Shown here: piece by piece, positions 50,352-59,475 of the stretch | How the letters are laid out: every line of letters begins with the position of its first letter | How positions within the stretch are numbered: the stretch's first letter is position 1 | NCBI GenBank assembly: GCA_034420695.1 | Contig: DAOULB010000006.1 | Coordinates: forward strand, 1 to 64,000 | DNA: 64,000 nucleotides | Source of the DNA: Io17-Chloro-G2 sp034420695 | GTDB lineage: Bacteria; Chloroflexota; Dehalococcoidia; Lucifugimonadales; UBA3495 | Reading direction: 5' to 3' | Notes under the pieces: generated by a model | Databases searched by the model: none | The model's input: the letters and a program-made list of their open reading frames with translations, nothing else | What the model was told of the DNA's origin: nothing | Program-made: the position numbers and the translations under genes

Positions 50352-51185
50352 CTACTCTCCGTCGTTCCACCCGGTGTCCATGGCTTCTTCGTCGATAGCC
50401 GGTTCGTCATCGTCTTCCAGGCTGTCGCCGCCGATGTACTGGACCAAGTTGCCGCCCAAGTACACCCGGTGTTCGTCGCTGGTCCTGCTGGGAAAGGAGC
50501 ATACCTCGTTCATCGTCCGGTCCCGGTAGGTCTCCCGCACGATAATGGAGACGCCCCGCTCATTGATGCCCAGAATGGCGGCGTCATACTTGTTGCCGCC
50601 GTACATCAACCTGATCAGCCTCCGGGCCAGCTTTGGCTCAATTTGCCCCAAGTAATCGCCCTCGCTGTTTTGGACGGTGATTGAGTTCTCTTCTACTACT
50701 AGGTTGGCCGGGTCGCTGGGCGTCAGCCGGGCAATCACCTGGCGGTCGGCCGGCTTCCGCAACAGGGTGGTGCCGGACTTGCCGCTTTCCTCGATGAACA
50801 ACTGGGGGGCCGCTCCGCCCTTTCTCGCCTGCTTGGTGGCCAGAGGGGTCGACTCCAGTTGTTCCAAGCGGGCCGCGTTCTTCTTGGCGATGTTGTTGTA
50901 AGGGGCAATGTGCACCACCCGGTCGAAGACCTTTTTGGCGGCGCTATAGTCCCCTAGTTCCATCAAAGCCTTTCCCAGCCGGTTCATGGCTTCGACGTCG
51001 TCCTCGAATCTATCGAGTATGGCGCGATTTACTTCGGTGGCCCTTTCCCACTTGCCCTTGAGGGCCATCGAAACTGCTTCACGGGTAAGGTTGCGCTTTA
51101 ACTTGGCTGCTTCTGCAGACATCTCCAGGTTCCTGCCTGTCCTTTCCTCTACGGATATATTGCTTTCGTAAGTACGGTTTTCCAT
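50352..51185 (-). CDS. TPR-containing protein with unknown C-terminal domain
   Basis: The 277-residue soluble protein has a tetratricopeptide pair at about residues 25-105 (ALKGKWERATEVNRAILDRF, then LGKALMELGDYSAAKKVF). The middle is a basic linker, and the C-terminal half has a beta-rich domain with the HIRAN/DUF-like pattern LVVEENSITVQNSEGDYLGQ then KLARRLIRLMYGGNKYDAAI. The last 20 residues are acidic. A regulatory or RNA-binding role is possible but unproven. ATG at 51185 has GGGAG 8 nt upstream and is preferred over TTG at 51200. Confidence 0.75.
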   Translation of the reverse strand: MENRTYESNISVEERTGRNLEMSAEAAKLKRNLTREAVSMALKGKWERATEVNRAILDRFEDDVEAMNRLGKALMELGDYSAAKKVFDRVVHIAPYNNIAKKNAARLEQLESTPLATKQARKGGAAPQLFIEESGKSGTTLLRKPADRQVIARLTPSDPANLVVEENSITVQNSEGDYLGQIEPKLARRLIRLMYGGNKYDAAILGINERGVSIIVRETYRDRTMNEVCSFPSRTSDEHRVYLGGNLVQYIGGDSLEDDDEPAIDEEAMDTGWNDGE

Positions 51186-51661
51186 ATCACTCGCTCCCAA
51201 AGCACACCTGCAAAGGGTAAGGCTGTGCGCAGGGATGGTTGAGGACTATGCTCAGCGGCTGGCGCGTTTAAGAACGGATAGAAATCACGTCTAGCTTTGC
51301 GGGGTTAGCGCCACCGTGGTCATCCATTCCCCAGTCTCCCTCCTCCCTCCAGACCTCCCAGGGGTGGATTCTCTAGTAGATTGGACTGAAGCTTATATTG
51401 GTTGACTCATCGTGTCAGGCGCCGGGCGGGATTCCCCCCAAATCGGAACCGGGGAAATTGCCCCTCGGCTGCCCGTGCAACAGTTGATTTCAATTTTGCG
51501 CATAGTAAATACAACATCGTGAGACTGGAGGTCAAGGCTTTTTCGGTGGCTTTACGAACCAATTATGCAAAGTGGATTCTTCTGTAGCGCCCTTATACTG
51601 GTCCCCGGGCTGAAGGAAACCCGGCCCCTGTTTTTGCCGTAGGCCACATTCGGCGGCCGCT
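51186..51661. other. 476-bp gap with hairpins, no gene supported
   Basis: The gap between two leftward genes holds no recognisable coding frame. On the + strand CGGGC (51423-51427) pairs with GCCCG (51471-51475) around two smaller hairpins, GGGattCCC and CCGGGGaaattgCCCC, giving a possible three-way junction. Further right, CCGGG/CCCGG (51605-51624) is followed by a T-run on the + strand, like a rightward terminator although no rightward gene is present. A + strand non-coding RNA is one reading; no promoter was identified. Confidence 0.35.
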
Positions 51662-52408
51662 CTATTCCGAACCCTCTATGGAATCTTCGGAATTGCGCCG
51701 GGAGAAATGTCTCCAGCGCATCCTTAACAGGTCGCCGGCCATTGCCAGCGAGTCCCTGAATGGCCGCACCTTGCTCCCCTCGCCGTAATGCCAGTCCACG
51801 GCCACTTCCTGCACTGTCAACCCTCTCTTCCGGGCCAGGAACAGCACTTCGGTATCGAAAGTGAATCCCTCCGCCACTTGGCGTTGAAATAGCTGGGGAA
51901 CGATAGCCCCTCTGAAGCATTTGAACCCGCACTGCGTATCCCGAAACCCGGGAAGGGCCAGCAGGCGCACCAGCAGGTTGTAAACGCGCCCCATTAACCG
52001 CCGCAGCACCGGTTCTCCAAAGCGCCGGGAGCCGGGAACGTCCCGCGAACCCACAGCAATGTCTACGCCGGACAGTATAGGAGGCAGAAACCTCTCCATC
52101 TGCTCCAAAGGCACTGGAAGGTCGGCGTCGCAGACCAAGCGGTATTCGCCGGAAGCGGCAAGAATGGCGTTCTTTACGGCCCATCCCTTGCCCCGGTGCT
52201 CCAAGCTCAACAGCCGGATTCCGGGGCCTTCGGAAGCTGCTTGCTCGACCAGTCGGGCGGTGCCGTCGGTGGAACCGTCGTCTCCCACCACAACTTCCCA
52301 AGGATAGTCCCGTGTGGAAAGGTACCTGGTGACCTGCTCCAACGCCCGCTCAATGCGGGACTCTTCGTTGTAGGCCGGTATCACCACTGATAGAAACGGC
52401 GGGGCCAA
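51662..52408 (-). CDS. family 2 glycosyltransferase, dolichyl-phosphate glucose synthase-like
   Basis: The 248-residue enzyme has the GT-A motifs LSVVIPAYNEESRIERALE, VVVGDDGSTDGTARLVEQ, GKGWAVKNAILAASG and the metal-binding VCDADLPVP. DTQCGFKCFRGAIVPQLFQ and the later EVAVDWHYGEGSKVRPF are typical of polyprenyl-phosphate glucosyl- or mannosyltransferases. It probably loads a sugar onto undecaprenyl phosphate for cell-surface glycans. No C-terminal membrane helices are present. The start is TTG at 52408. It follows lysC by 38 bp. Confidence 0.88.
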   Translation of the reverse strand: MAPPFLSVVIPAYNEESRIERALEQVTRYLSTRDYPWEVVVGDDGSTDGTARLVEQAASEGPGIRLLSLEHRGKGWAVKNAILAASGEYRLVCDADLPVPLEQMERFLPPILSGVDIAVGSRDVPGSRRFGEPVLRRLMGRVYNLLVRLLALPGFRDTQCGFKCFRGAIVPQLFQRQVAEGFTFDTEVLFLARKRGLTVQEVAVDWHYGEGSKVRPFRDSLAMAGDLLRMRWRHFSRRNSEDSIEGSE

Positions 52409-52446
52409 GAGGATTTTCCCTCAGACGCGCAGGCGGCTGGCGGCGT

Positions 52447-53688
52447 TCAATTGTCCCGGTCCAGTTGAAAACCCCGGTGGAGCATCCGCACAGCCTCGTC
52501 GACTTGGTTCTCGCTGATTACGCAGGAAATCCTGATCTCCGAGGTCGTTATCATGTCGATGTTGACGTTGCCCTCTGCAAGAATGCGAAACATCCGGGAA
52601 GCATAGCCCGGGGTGTTCTGCATACCGGACCCCACCACGCTCACCGAGCCCAGGGTGGCATCGCTGATGACCTCCTTGGCCCCTAACTCTGGAAGCATCT
52701 TTTCCACTTCCGGCAGGGCTGTCGCCAAGTCGTTGCGGCTGACAGTAAAGCTGATGTCGGTGGTTCTCTCTACGCTGGTGTTCTGCACTATCGTGTCAAC
52801 GCTGATGCCGACTTGGGTCAGGGGTTCGAAGAGGGCCGCCGCTATGCCAGGGCGGTCCGGAACCTGCCTTACCGTGATCTTGGCAACGTTGGAATTGCCC
52901 AGTATCCCAGTAACCTTGATTCTGTCTTCCATGGAACTGTCGTCCCCCGGCGGATCGTCGGGTATATGGTGAATTAGTGTCCCCGGAGCATCGCTGAAGG
53001 TGGAAGCCACGTAGATGGGCACGTTGTACACTGCTCCCAGCTCTATCGACCTGGGATGCATCTTGGCCCCGTAGTTGGCCATCTCCAGCATTTCCAAATA
53101 GCTGATTTCGTCCAGCTTTCGGGCTAAGGGCGCCACCCGCGGGTCCGCAGTGTAGATGCCCTCCACGTCGGTGTAAATTTCGCAGCGCCAAGCTCCCAAG
53201 GCCGCCGCCAAGGCCACCGCGGTGGTGTCCGAACCGCCCCGCCCCAGCGTCGTAATGTCCTGTTCGTCGGTGATGCCCTGGAATCCTGCCACCACCACCA
53301 GCCGCCCCTTTTTCAGCTCGCTTTGTATCCGGCTCGGGTCGATCTTGTTTATCCGCGCCCTTCCGTAGGTGGTGTCGGTCTGGATGCCGGCCTGGGGCCC
53401 GCTCAAGCTGACCGCCGGGCACCCCATGCTTCGCAAGGCCATGGTCAACAGTGTGCAGGACACCAACTCGCCGGTGGAAAGGAGCAGGTCCAGCTCCCTG
53501 GGGTCCGGCTCCGGGCTGACGGTTCGGGCCAAACGGAGCAGGTCGTCGGTGGTGTCACCCATGGCCGAAACTACCGCTACTATTTCCTGGCCCGACGCCT
53601 TGGCCAAGCCGATGCGGCGGGCCACGTCCAGTATCTTCTGGGCGTCAGCCACCGATGATCCGCCGTATTTCTGGACTACCAGGGTCAA
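52447..53688 (-). CDS. lysC: aspartate kinase
   Basis: Aspartokinase starts lysine, threonine and methionine synthesis. The 413-residue protein has VVQKYGGSSVADAQKILDVA, the GGSDTTAVALAAALGAWRCE kinase motif, CEIYTDVEGIYTADPR and two C-terminal ACT domains (about 265-413; ITVRQVPDRPGIAAALFEPL and SVVGSGMQNTPGYASRMF) for feedback control. It lies 22 bp after thrB. An internal start producing a separate regulatory subunit was not examined. Confidence 0.96.
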   Translation of the reverse strand: MTLVVQKYGGSSVADAQKILDVARRIGLAKASGQEIVAVVSAMGDTTDDLLRLARTVSPEPDPRELDLLLSTGELVSCTLLTMALRSMGCPAVSLSGPQAGIQTDTTYGRARINKIDPSRIQSELKKGRLVVVAGFQGITDEQDITTLGRGGSDTTAVALAAALGAWRCEIYTDVEGIYTADPRVAPLARKLDEISYLEMLEMANYGAKMHPRSIELGAVYNVPIYVASTFSDAPGTLIHHIPDDPPGDDSSMEDRIKVTGILGNSNVAKITVRQVPDRPGIAAALFEPLTQVGISVDTIVQNTSVERTTDISFTVSRNDLATALPEVEKMLPELGAKEVISDATLGSVSVVGSGMQNTPGYASRMFRILAEGNVNIDMITTSEIRISCVISENQVDEAVRMLHRGFQLDRDN

Positions 53689-53710
53689 GGCTTGAAGCTC
53701 TTAGTGATGA

Positions 53711-54664
53711 TTACCTGGGTGCGCCGTCCTGGGCTGAAACCAAGTGAGCGCCCCGCAGGCTGGGCTGGGTTACCCTGAGCTGGCCGTTCACTCCGGCCTG
53801 CTTCGCCGCCTCGGCCATTTCGTACGCCACCGTCATCTCGCGGCCCTGGGTGAGGGCCATCACCGTCGAGCCGCTCCCCGACAGGAAAACCCCCAGTGCC
53901 CCGGCATCCCTGGCCGCCTGGAAAAGTAATTTCATGGCAGGAAAGAGCTGCTGGCGGAACGGCTGGTGCAGGCTGTCCTTGGTGGCCTCCAGCAAATACT
54001 CGGGATGGTTGGTGGCCATCCCGGCCACCAGCAATGAAGCCCGGCTCATATTGTATACCGCCTCGGCCCGGGTGACGGACTGGGGCAGGACTTCCCGGGC
54101 GTCCGAGGTAGCGATGCGCAGGTCCGGCACGAACAGCACTCCGTGAATCTCCGGTGGGATGCTGATCGGGGCAGTCCATATATGGTCGTCTTCCGCCACA
54201 ACCAGTTGCAGCCCCCCCAGCACCGCCGCCGCGACGTTGTCCGGGTGGCCCTCGATTGTGACCGCCATTTCCAGGAGGTCGCTGCTGGAAAAAGTGGTGG
54301 AAGCTATCGCATTGGCCGCCACCAAGCCCCCGGCTATGGCAGCGGCGCTGCTGCCCAAGCCCCGCTTCAACGGTATCTCGTTGTGGCACTCCAGCCGGAG
54401 TGGCGGTATTTCCTCTCCGGCTTCCTTGAACAGGAATTCCATGGCCTGGTAGACCAAGTTGTCCCGCTGGACGCTAAGCTCTCCGGCGCCCTCCCCTGCT
54501 ATATCTACGCTCCCGGCCTTGGTCCCTTCGTCGCCCGGCGCGTCGGGTTCCAAGTAAACGTCCAAGCGGTTCCAGATGTCCAAGGCCATACCGAGACAGT
54601 CGAAACCCGGACCCAGGTTCGCAGTGGTAGCAGGGGCCAAAACCGTAATGCGGCTATTGGTCAT
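53711..54664 (-). CDS. thrB: homoserine kinase
   Basis: ThrB phosphorylates homoserine for threonine synthesis. The 317-residue GHMP kinase has APATTANLGPGFDCLGMALD at the start, the ATP-binding PLKRGLGSSAAAIAGGLVAA motif and a C-terminal GALGVFLSGSGSTVMALTQG. It is encoded with lysC of the same pathway. A few base pairs separate it from the phosphonoacetate-hydrolase-like gene upstream (95 bp). Confidence 0.95.
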   Translation of the reverse strand: MTNSRITVLAPATTANLGPGFDCLGMALDIWNRLDVYLEPDAPGDEGTKAGSVDIAGEGAGELSVQRDNLVYQAMEFLFKEAGEEIPPLRLECHNEIPLKRGLGSSAAAIAGGLVAANAIASTTFSSSDLLEMAVTIEGHPDNVAAAVLGGLQLVVAEDDHIWTAPISIPPEIHGVLFVPDLRIATSDAREVLPQSVTRAEAVYNMSRASLLVAGMATNHPEYLLEATKDSLHQPFRQQLFPAMKLLFQAARDAGALGVFLSGSGSTVMALTQGREMTVAYEMAEAAKQAGVNGQLRVTQPSLRGAHLVSAQDGAPR

Positions 54665-54759
54665 ATCAGTGCAGGCAGGACCTTTTCCTTTGGTTGCCGT
54701 GCCGGTTGTATTTATGGTTGGTGTGACGGCTGCTGTGAAAGGCGGGGCCCTGCGCCGGT

Positions 54760-55860
54760 CTATACCAGGACCCGCTCCAGGACGTAGCGGCCCAAGTCGA
54801 TGTTTTCGTTGAACTGGTGTCCGTCGAAGGAATCGCCGTACCCGATTATAGGCACTGCAGCTTCGTGGAGCGAGCCGTGGGAACGCAGGGTTTGGGGCAT
54901 GTCCACCTCCGCCGGGTTCCCAAAGACCACGTCACCGGCGCCCATTACCATTATGTCCCCGATACGCTCCGGCATCAGGTTGAAGCTCTCCGCCGCTTGC
55001 GCCCGTGACAGGGCCTCATCGACCCCCTCGGTCATCGACAAGACCTCCAGCGCCTCTTGCACCCGGTCATCTTGCAAGTACAGGTAAATGCATCCCCCCA
55101 AGTTGGAATGGTGCACCGTGTACCTGTCCTTGATGATCGGGACTGCTTGCGCTTGAATGCCGTGGGCAGCGAGCTCCCGGGGCAAGTGAATCATCCTTTT
55201 CTTTGCCGACATCCCGTGGTCCGCCGTGATCAACACCCGGCACCCGGTCATCCCGTCCACCAGCCTGCCGATGGCCCCGTCCAATAGCTCCATGTGCTGT
55301 AGGGACTCGGCTTCCTGTGGTGCGTACATGTGCATGCCATAGTCGGTGGTGGTGACGTATGCCAGGTCGTAGTGTTGTTGACCCAGTATGAACCGTGCGG
55401 CGTCAATCACCCAGCGGTTGACTTCCAAGGAGTAAATCGGGGGAGGTGGGCCCACCCCTTGGACCACCCAGTCCGGAGGCTGTTCCGAAGATACGCTCAG
55501 GGAGGCCCCGCCGCCCAGCAGGTTCCGGAGCTTGTCCTTTGCCGTCACCAGCAGCGACCGCGCTCCAAGTTTCTCGGCCCTCTGGAAGATGGTCTCCCCT
55601 TCGATGTATTCCCCGGACTCCATGTACACTTCCCGGCCCGATTGCCGGTCCTGCCAGTAATTGGAAGTGATTCCATGGGTCTGTGGATAGGAACCGGTGA
55701 CCAGCGAAACGTTGTTCACGTTGGTCACGGTAGGCATCACTGCCGTTGCCTCCGACCGAAAGCCCTCTTCGGCCAGTTGCCGTAAATTGGGAGTTGGCGA
55801 GGCGTCCAAGTATTCGGGGTCCAGGCCGTCAATCATCATCAGGATTGTAGTCGCTTGCAT
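54760..55860 (-). CDS. alkaline-phosphatase-superfamily enzyme, phosphonoacetate hydrolase-like
   Basis: The 366-residue protein belongs to the nucleotide pyrophosphatase/phosphodiesterase branch. The metal ligands appear in MMIDGLDPEYL, the nucleophile Thr region MPTVTNVNNVSLVTGSYPQT with HGITSNYW, TTTDYGMHMYAP, and ITADHGMSAKKRM. TNVNN around the nucleophile and the following residues are typical of phosphonoacetate hydrolase PhnA, which splits the C-P bond to acetate and phosphate. The substrate assignment is an inference; a nucleotide or sugar-phosphate diesterase is possible. It lies between treT-like and thrB genes. Confidence 0.85.
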   Translation of the reverse strand: MQATTILMMIDGLDPEYLDASPTPNLRQLAEEGFRSEATAVMPTVTNVNNVSLVTGSYPQTHGITSNYWQDRQSGREVYMESGEYIEGETIFQRAEKLGARSLLVTAKDKLRNLLGGGASLSVSSEQPPDWVVQGVGPPPPIYSLEVNRWVIDAARFILGQQHYDLAYVTTTDYGMHMYAPQEAESLQHMELLDGAIGRLVDGMTGCRVLITADHGMSAKKRMIHLPRELAAHGIQAQAVPIIKDRYTVHHSNLGGCIYLYLQDDRVQEALEVLSMTEGVDEALSRAQAAESFNLMPERIGDIMVMGAGDVVFGNPAEVDMPQTLRSHGSLHEAAVPIIGYGDSFDGHQFNENIDLGRYVLERVLV

Positions 55861-55923
55861 AAGCCCATCACTCTGCCGGCCCGCTGTTCGGACCCTTACG
55901 GTGGAACGCCTTGGACGGCCCGG

Positions 55924-57234
55924 CTAGAAGTCCTTTTCTGGTGAGTGGCCGTTCCTGTGCCCGTTCATTCGGGAGAGCACTTTCACCCCTCTCGCCGCCC
56001 TGAGGTAGTCCAGGGTCAGCCGGGGCAAAAGGAATTTCTGGCGTACCGACTCTCTGGCCGCCCTTCCAATCCGGTCTTGCAGTTCCTTGTCGCTGACCAG
56101 TTGCACTATGCGCTCCGCGCATTCCCTGGGGGAATTCACTAGAAAGCCTGTGACGCCGTTTTCAATCTGCACCCGAATGCCGCCCACGTTTCCGCCGATG
56201 ACTGCCTTGCCCTTCCACATGGCCTCGGCAACGGTGAGTCCAAACCCTTCACGGGTTGACTTCTGCAACACTACGTCGGAAGCAACCTGGAAGGCATTGA
56301 CTATTTCGTCGATTGAAGCGGGCAGGCCATCCGGATAGAAATACAGGTGCACGTCCGGGTCGCCGGCGGCGTACTCCTCCACTTGGCTAACCACGCTCGC
56401 CGCTTCCGGGTCGTCAATGGCCTGGCTGATGCCCAGCAATGCCAGTTGCAGGCCGGGAATCCGCTGCCTGGCTTGGCGGTACGCCTCCACCACGCCGATG
56501 GGGTCCTTCCACAGGTCGAAGCGGGAAACCTGGGTGACCAGCGGCCGGCCTGGGTCTACGCCCATTGCGGCTGTAATCGCCGTGGCCTCCGACGGGCTGA
56601 GCGCCATGTTCTTGGCAGTGAAAGGGTCAATAGCCGGCGGGGCGATGTGCACCGGCGCTTCCCCCAGTCCACCCGGGACGTAGTTCTCCAGGGAAAAGAA
56701 TAGGTTGTGATAGTGCCGGGTGTAAGGCAGCAGGGAGTTCAGCGTCGACTCGCTGGGCGCGGTGAGGTCAATGTGGCAGACCCAGTTTTTCAGTGCTGCC
56801 GGGCCCACGGCCAGCATGCCGGCCAAGGGCAGCACTTGGGGGTCGTGGAAGAACCAGCAGTCTGCCTCCAGGTTCCTCTGCTGAAACTCCTCGGCTATCC
56901 GCCGGTTGGTTTCGACGTAGGCCTCGCGTTCGCTCTCCGACAGGGTACCCTCGGCCCCTTGAAGAAGGTTGTGAATCCGCTTGGTGGCCTGAAAAAAATC
57001 GGGATTGCCGTTTACTACCACTCGCTCTGTGGGCAGTCCTAGGGAATTCATGAACGGGACCATGGACTGGAGTATTTCGGCTACACCCCCTCCGGTGGCT
57101 GTGCTGTTCACGTGCACCACCCTTAGCCCCTTGAGTTCCTCTGCCAGGGTGGTGATCTCGGTCCTCTGCTCCTCGCATGCTATGTTCAGGTACTCTTCCT
57201 TGGCTGTGGGCGGATGCTCCAACTTAACGAACAT
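55924..57234 (-). CDS. GT4 glycosyltransferase, trehalose synthase TreT-like
   Basis: The 436-residue GT-B enzyme starts with a region resembling trehalose glycosyltransferring synthase: VVHVNSTATGGGVAEILQSM, RVVVNGNPDFFQATKRIHN, WFFHDPQVLPLAGML, and a GT4 C-terminal domain with RFDLWKDPIGVVEAYRQARQ and EGFGLTVAEAMWKGKAVIGG (nucleotide-sugar binding). TreT joins NDP-glucose and glucose to form trehalose, a stress solute. No obvious ribosome site precedes ATG at 57234. First gene of a leftward run to the GT2 gene. Confidence 0.9.
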   Translation of the reverse strand: MFVKLEHPPTAKEEYLNIACEEQRTEITTLAEELKGLRVVHVNSTATGGGVAEILQSMVPFMNSLGLPTERVVVNGNPDFFQATKRIHNLLQGAEGTLSESEREAYVETNRRIAEEFQQRNLEADCWFFHDPQVLPLAGMLAVGPAALKNWVCHIDLTAPSESTLNSLLPYTRHYHNLFFSLENYVPGGLGEAPVHIAPPAIDPFTAKNMALSPSEATAITAAMGVDPGRPLVTQVSRFDLWKDPIGVVEAYRQARQRIPGLQLALLGISQAIDDPEAASVVSQVEEYAAGDPDVHLYFYPDGLPASIDEIVNAFQVASDVVLQKSTREGFGLTVAEAMWKGKAVIGGNVGGIRVQIENGVTGFLVNSPRECAERIVQLVSDKELQDRIGRAARESVRQKFLLPRLTLDYLRAARGVKVLSRMNGHRNGHSPEKDF

Positions 57235-57442
57235 TAGGTGAAATACTCTCTACTCTCAGGTCCGGAAAGGAACGGCAAGGAAGCCGCCGCGAACCCCATC
57301 CTCTCTTCCAATTTTGAAATCCCGCTGCATGATTACACCATTCGGCGTCAATTTCAAGATAATCGGCCATCATTCGATGCCATGTTTTCGAATTACTGCC
57401 AAAGGGCGGGCTGCGCTTGGGGGCCGGGAACGCGCGGGTGCG

Positions 57443-57466
57443 AAAAAGGGCGGTTGTCATTCGCCC
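57443..57466 (-). terminator. intrinsic terminator after glmS
   Basis: On the reverse strand GGGCG (57466-57462) pairs with CGCCC (57452-57448) around 9 nt and is followed by TTTTT (57447-57443). It lies 68 bp downstream of the glmS stop. The rest of the 57235-57533 gap shows no gene. Confidence 0.65.
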
Positions 57467-57533
57467 GGTACCGCGGCGAACATGACGCTTTCCCGGGGCT
57501 TGCGTCCGAGGGAGATGGGTCCAGCCAGCGGCG

Positions 57534-59420
57534 CTATTCCACCGTGACCGACTTCGCCAAGTTGCGAGGCTGGTCCACGTCGCAACCCCGTAGGACTGCG
57601 ATGTGATAGGCCAAGAGCTGGAGTGGCACCGAAGCAATGATCGGGGTCAGGTTCTCCGGAGTCTGGGGAATGTAGATGGCGTGGTCAACTTCTTCCGACA
57701 ACTCGGTGTCCCCTTGGCTGAGCACCGCCAGGACAACCCCGTCCCTCGCCTTGACCTCTTTCACGTTGTTGGCGACCTTTTCGTACAGCCGGTCCTTGGG
57801 AGCGACTGCCAGCACGGCCATCCCTGGGTCAACCAGGGCGATGGGGCCGTGCTTCATTTCGCCTGCGGGAAAACCCTCGGCGTGGATGTAGCTTACTTCC
57901 TTCAGTTTCAGCGCCCCTTCCAAGGCAACCGCAGTATGGATTCCCCTGCCCAGGAACAAGAAGTTGTTGTAGCCCGAGAAGCTGCGGGCTAAATGCTGGT
58001 ATTGAGAGATGTCAGACAGCAAGTCGCCGATCAGCCGGGGGCATTGGGCCAGCCCGTCCACCAGTTGCCGCCCCTGCTCTGCCGTCAGGAACCCCCGTGC
58101 CTGTCCCAAGTACCCCGCCAGCAGGTTCAGAATTATCAGGGAAGCTATGAACGTCTTGGTGCTGGCCACCGCGGTCTCGATGCCCGCTCCCATGTACAGG
58201 CTGGCGTCGGCCAAGCGGGAGGCTTGGCTGCCCTCCGAATTGCAGATGGTGATGAGAGTGGCCTTTTTCTTCTTCACCATCTGCATCGCGGCTACCGTGT
58301 CCGCCGTTTCTCCTGATTGTCCTATGGCCACTACCAAGGTGTGGTCGTCGATATAGGGGTTCCGGTACCGGTACTCGGAGGAGCTGTCCACTTCCGCCGG
58401 CAGGCCGCCCAGCATTTCCACCAAGTGGCGGCCTATCATCGCTGCATGCATGCTCGTCCCGCAGCCCAAGAGCACCACCCGGCGGATGTCCCTTAGCTGC
58501 TCCTTGGTGAGTGGCACTTCCGGCAGGAGCACTTCGCCCGAAGGGAAGTCCACCCTTCCCCCCAGGGCGCTGGCAACCGTCTGGGGTTGTTCCAGTATCT
58601 CCTTCAGCATGAAGTGGCGGTGCCCGCCCTTGTCTATTACCACCTCTTCAGGGGAAACCGGCCGCAGGCACTTGGTCAGAGGCTTGCCGTCGATGTTCCG
58701 GTACTCCACTCCCTCCCGGGTCACCACCGCCATTTCACCGGCGTCCAGGAAGCCCACCGGAAATCCCGGCGACAACCCCCGCAGGCTGCCGTTGGAGGCT
58801 TGGCGCATCAGGGGAAGGACTACGGGAAGGTCGCTTCCCACAATACCTTGGTCGTCCTTGTGGGCAACCACGATGCCGCCGGCATAGCCCAAGCGCACCG
58901 CACAAATTTTGCCCTCCGTTCCCAGCAGGGTGGCGGTGATTGCTTGCGAACCCTGCACCTCCTGGGCCATCTTCAAGACGGCGTCTTCGAAGCTGAGTCC
59001 CTTCTCCATCCCCGCTTCTATCAGGTGGGTGATAACCTCGGTGTCGGTGTCTGAGGAAAACTGGTGGCCGTCGGCCTGCAGCGCCCGCTTCAGTTCCAGG
59101 AAGTTCTCCACTATGCCGTTGTGGACCACCGCCACCCGGTGGTGGCAGTCGGTCTGGGGGTGGGCGTTGGTGTAAGACGGCCTCCCGTGGGTGGCCCAGC
59201 GTGTATGGCCCAACCCTACGGTCCCCTTGAAGTGGCCGTTGCCGTTGAGCGCCCCCAGGCCGCTCACCTTGCCGACGGTCTTCTTGAACTGGAACTCGCC
59301 GTCGTCGTTGACTATGACGATGCCCGCGCTGTCGTATCCTCGGTATTCCAGCCTTTGCAGGCCCTCCAGGATTATGGGCCAGGCCGGCTGGTTACCAACG
59401 TATCCGACTATTCCGCACAC
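57534..59420 (-). CDS. glmS: glutamine-fructose-6-phosphate aminotransferase
   Basis: GlmS makes glucosamine-6-phosphate for cell-wall precursors. The 628-residue protein has the N-terminal glutaminase domain (CGIVGYVGNQPAW, RWATHGRPSYTNAHPQTD) and two SIS sugar-isomerase domains (LLGCGTSMHAAMIGRHLVE, AIGQSGETADTVAAM). The catalytic cysteine must be residue 2, so GTG at 59420 followed by TGC is the start, with GGAG 6 nt upstream; a TTG at 59432 would bury the cysteine. No glmS ribozyme core was recognised in the 55-bp upstream space. Confidence 0.96.
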   Translation of the reverse strand: MCGIVGYVGNQPAWPIILEGLQRLEYRGYDSAGIVIVNDDGEFQFKKTVGKVSGLGALNGNGHFKGTVGLGHTRWATHGRPSYTNAHPQTDCHHRVAVVHNGIVENFLELKRALQADGHQFSSDTDTEVITHLIEAGMEKGLSFEDAVLKMAQEVQGSQAITATLLGTEGKICAVRLGYAGGIVVAHKDDQGIVGSDLPVVLPLMRQASNGSLRGLSPGFPVGFLDAGEMAVVTREGVEYRNIDGKPLTKCLRPVSPEEVVIDKGGHRHFMLKEILEQPQTVASALGGRVDFPSGEVLLPEVPLTKEQLRDIRRVVLLGCGTSMHAAMIGRHLVEMLGGLPAEVDSSSEYRYRNPYIDDHTLVVAIGQSGETADTVAAMQMVKKKKATLITICNSEGSQASRLADASLYMGAGIETAVASTKTFIASLIILNLLAGYLGQARGFLTAEQGRQLVDGLAQCPRLIGDLLSDISQYQHLARSFSGYNNFLFLGRGIHTAVALEGALKLKEVSYIHAEGFPAGEMKHGPIALVDPGMAVLAVAPKDRLYEKVANNVKEVKARDGVVLAVLSQGDTELSEEVDHAIYIPQTPENLTPIIASVPLQLLAYHIAVLRGCDVDQPRNLAKSVTVE

Positions 59421-59475
59421 GTACTGCTCCAAGCAGACTGGAATTTGTCCCGGTTGGGCGACACTACTGCAAGCG

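Noticed and set aside
49800..50684. 294-codon rightward frame spanning the speD-TPR gap
   Set aside because: Both ends are antisense to real genes and the middle shows no domain; apparent reverse-transcriptase-like wording could not be supported.
59421..59475. glmS ribozyme upstream of glmS
   Set aside because: The space to the preceding gene is only 55 bp, too short for the ribozyme core.
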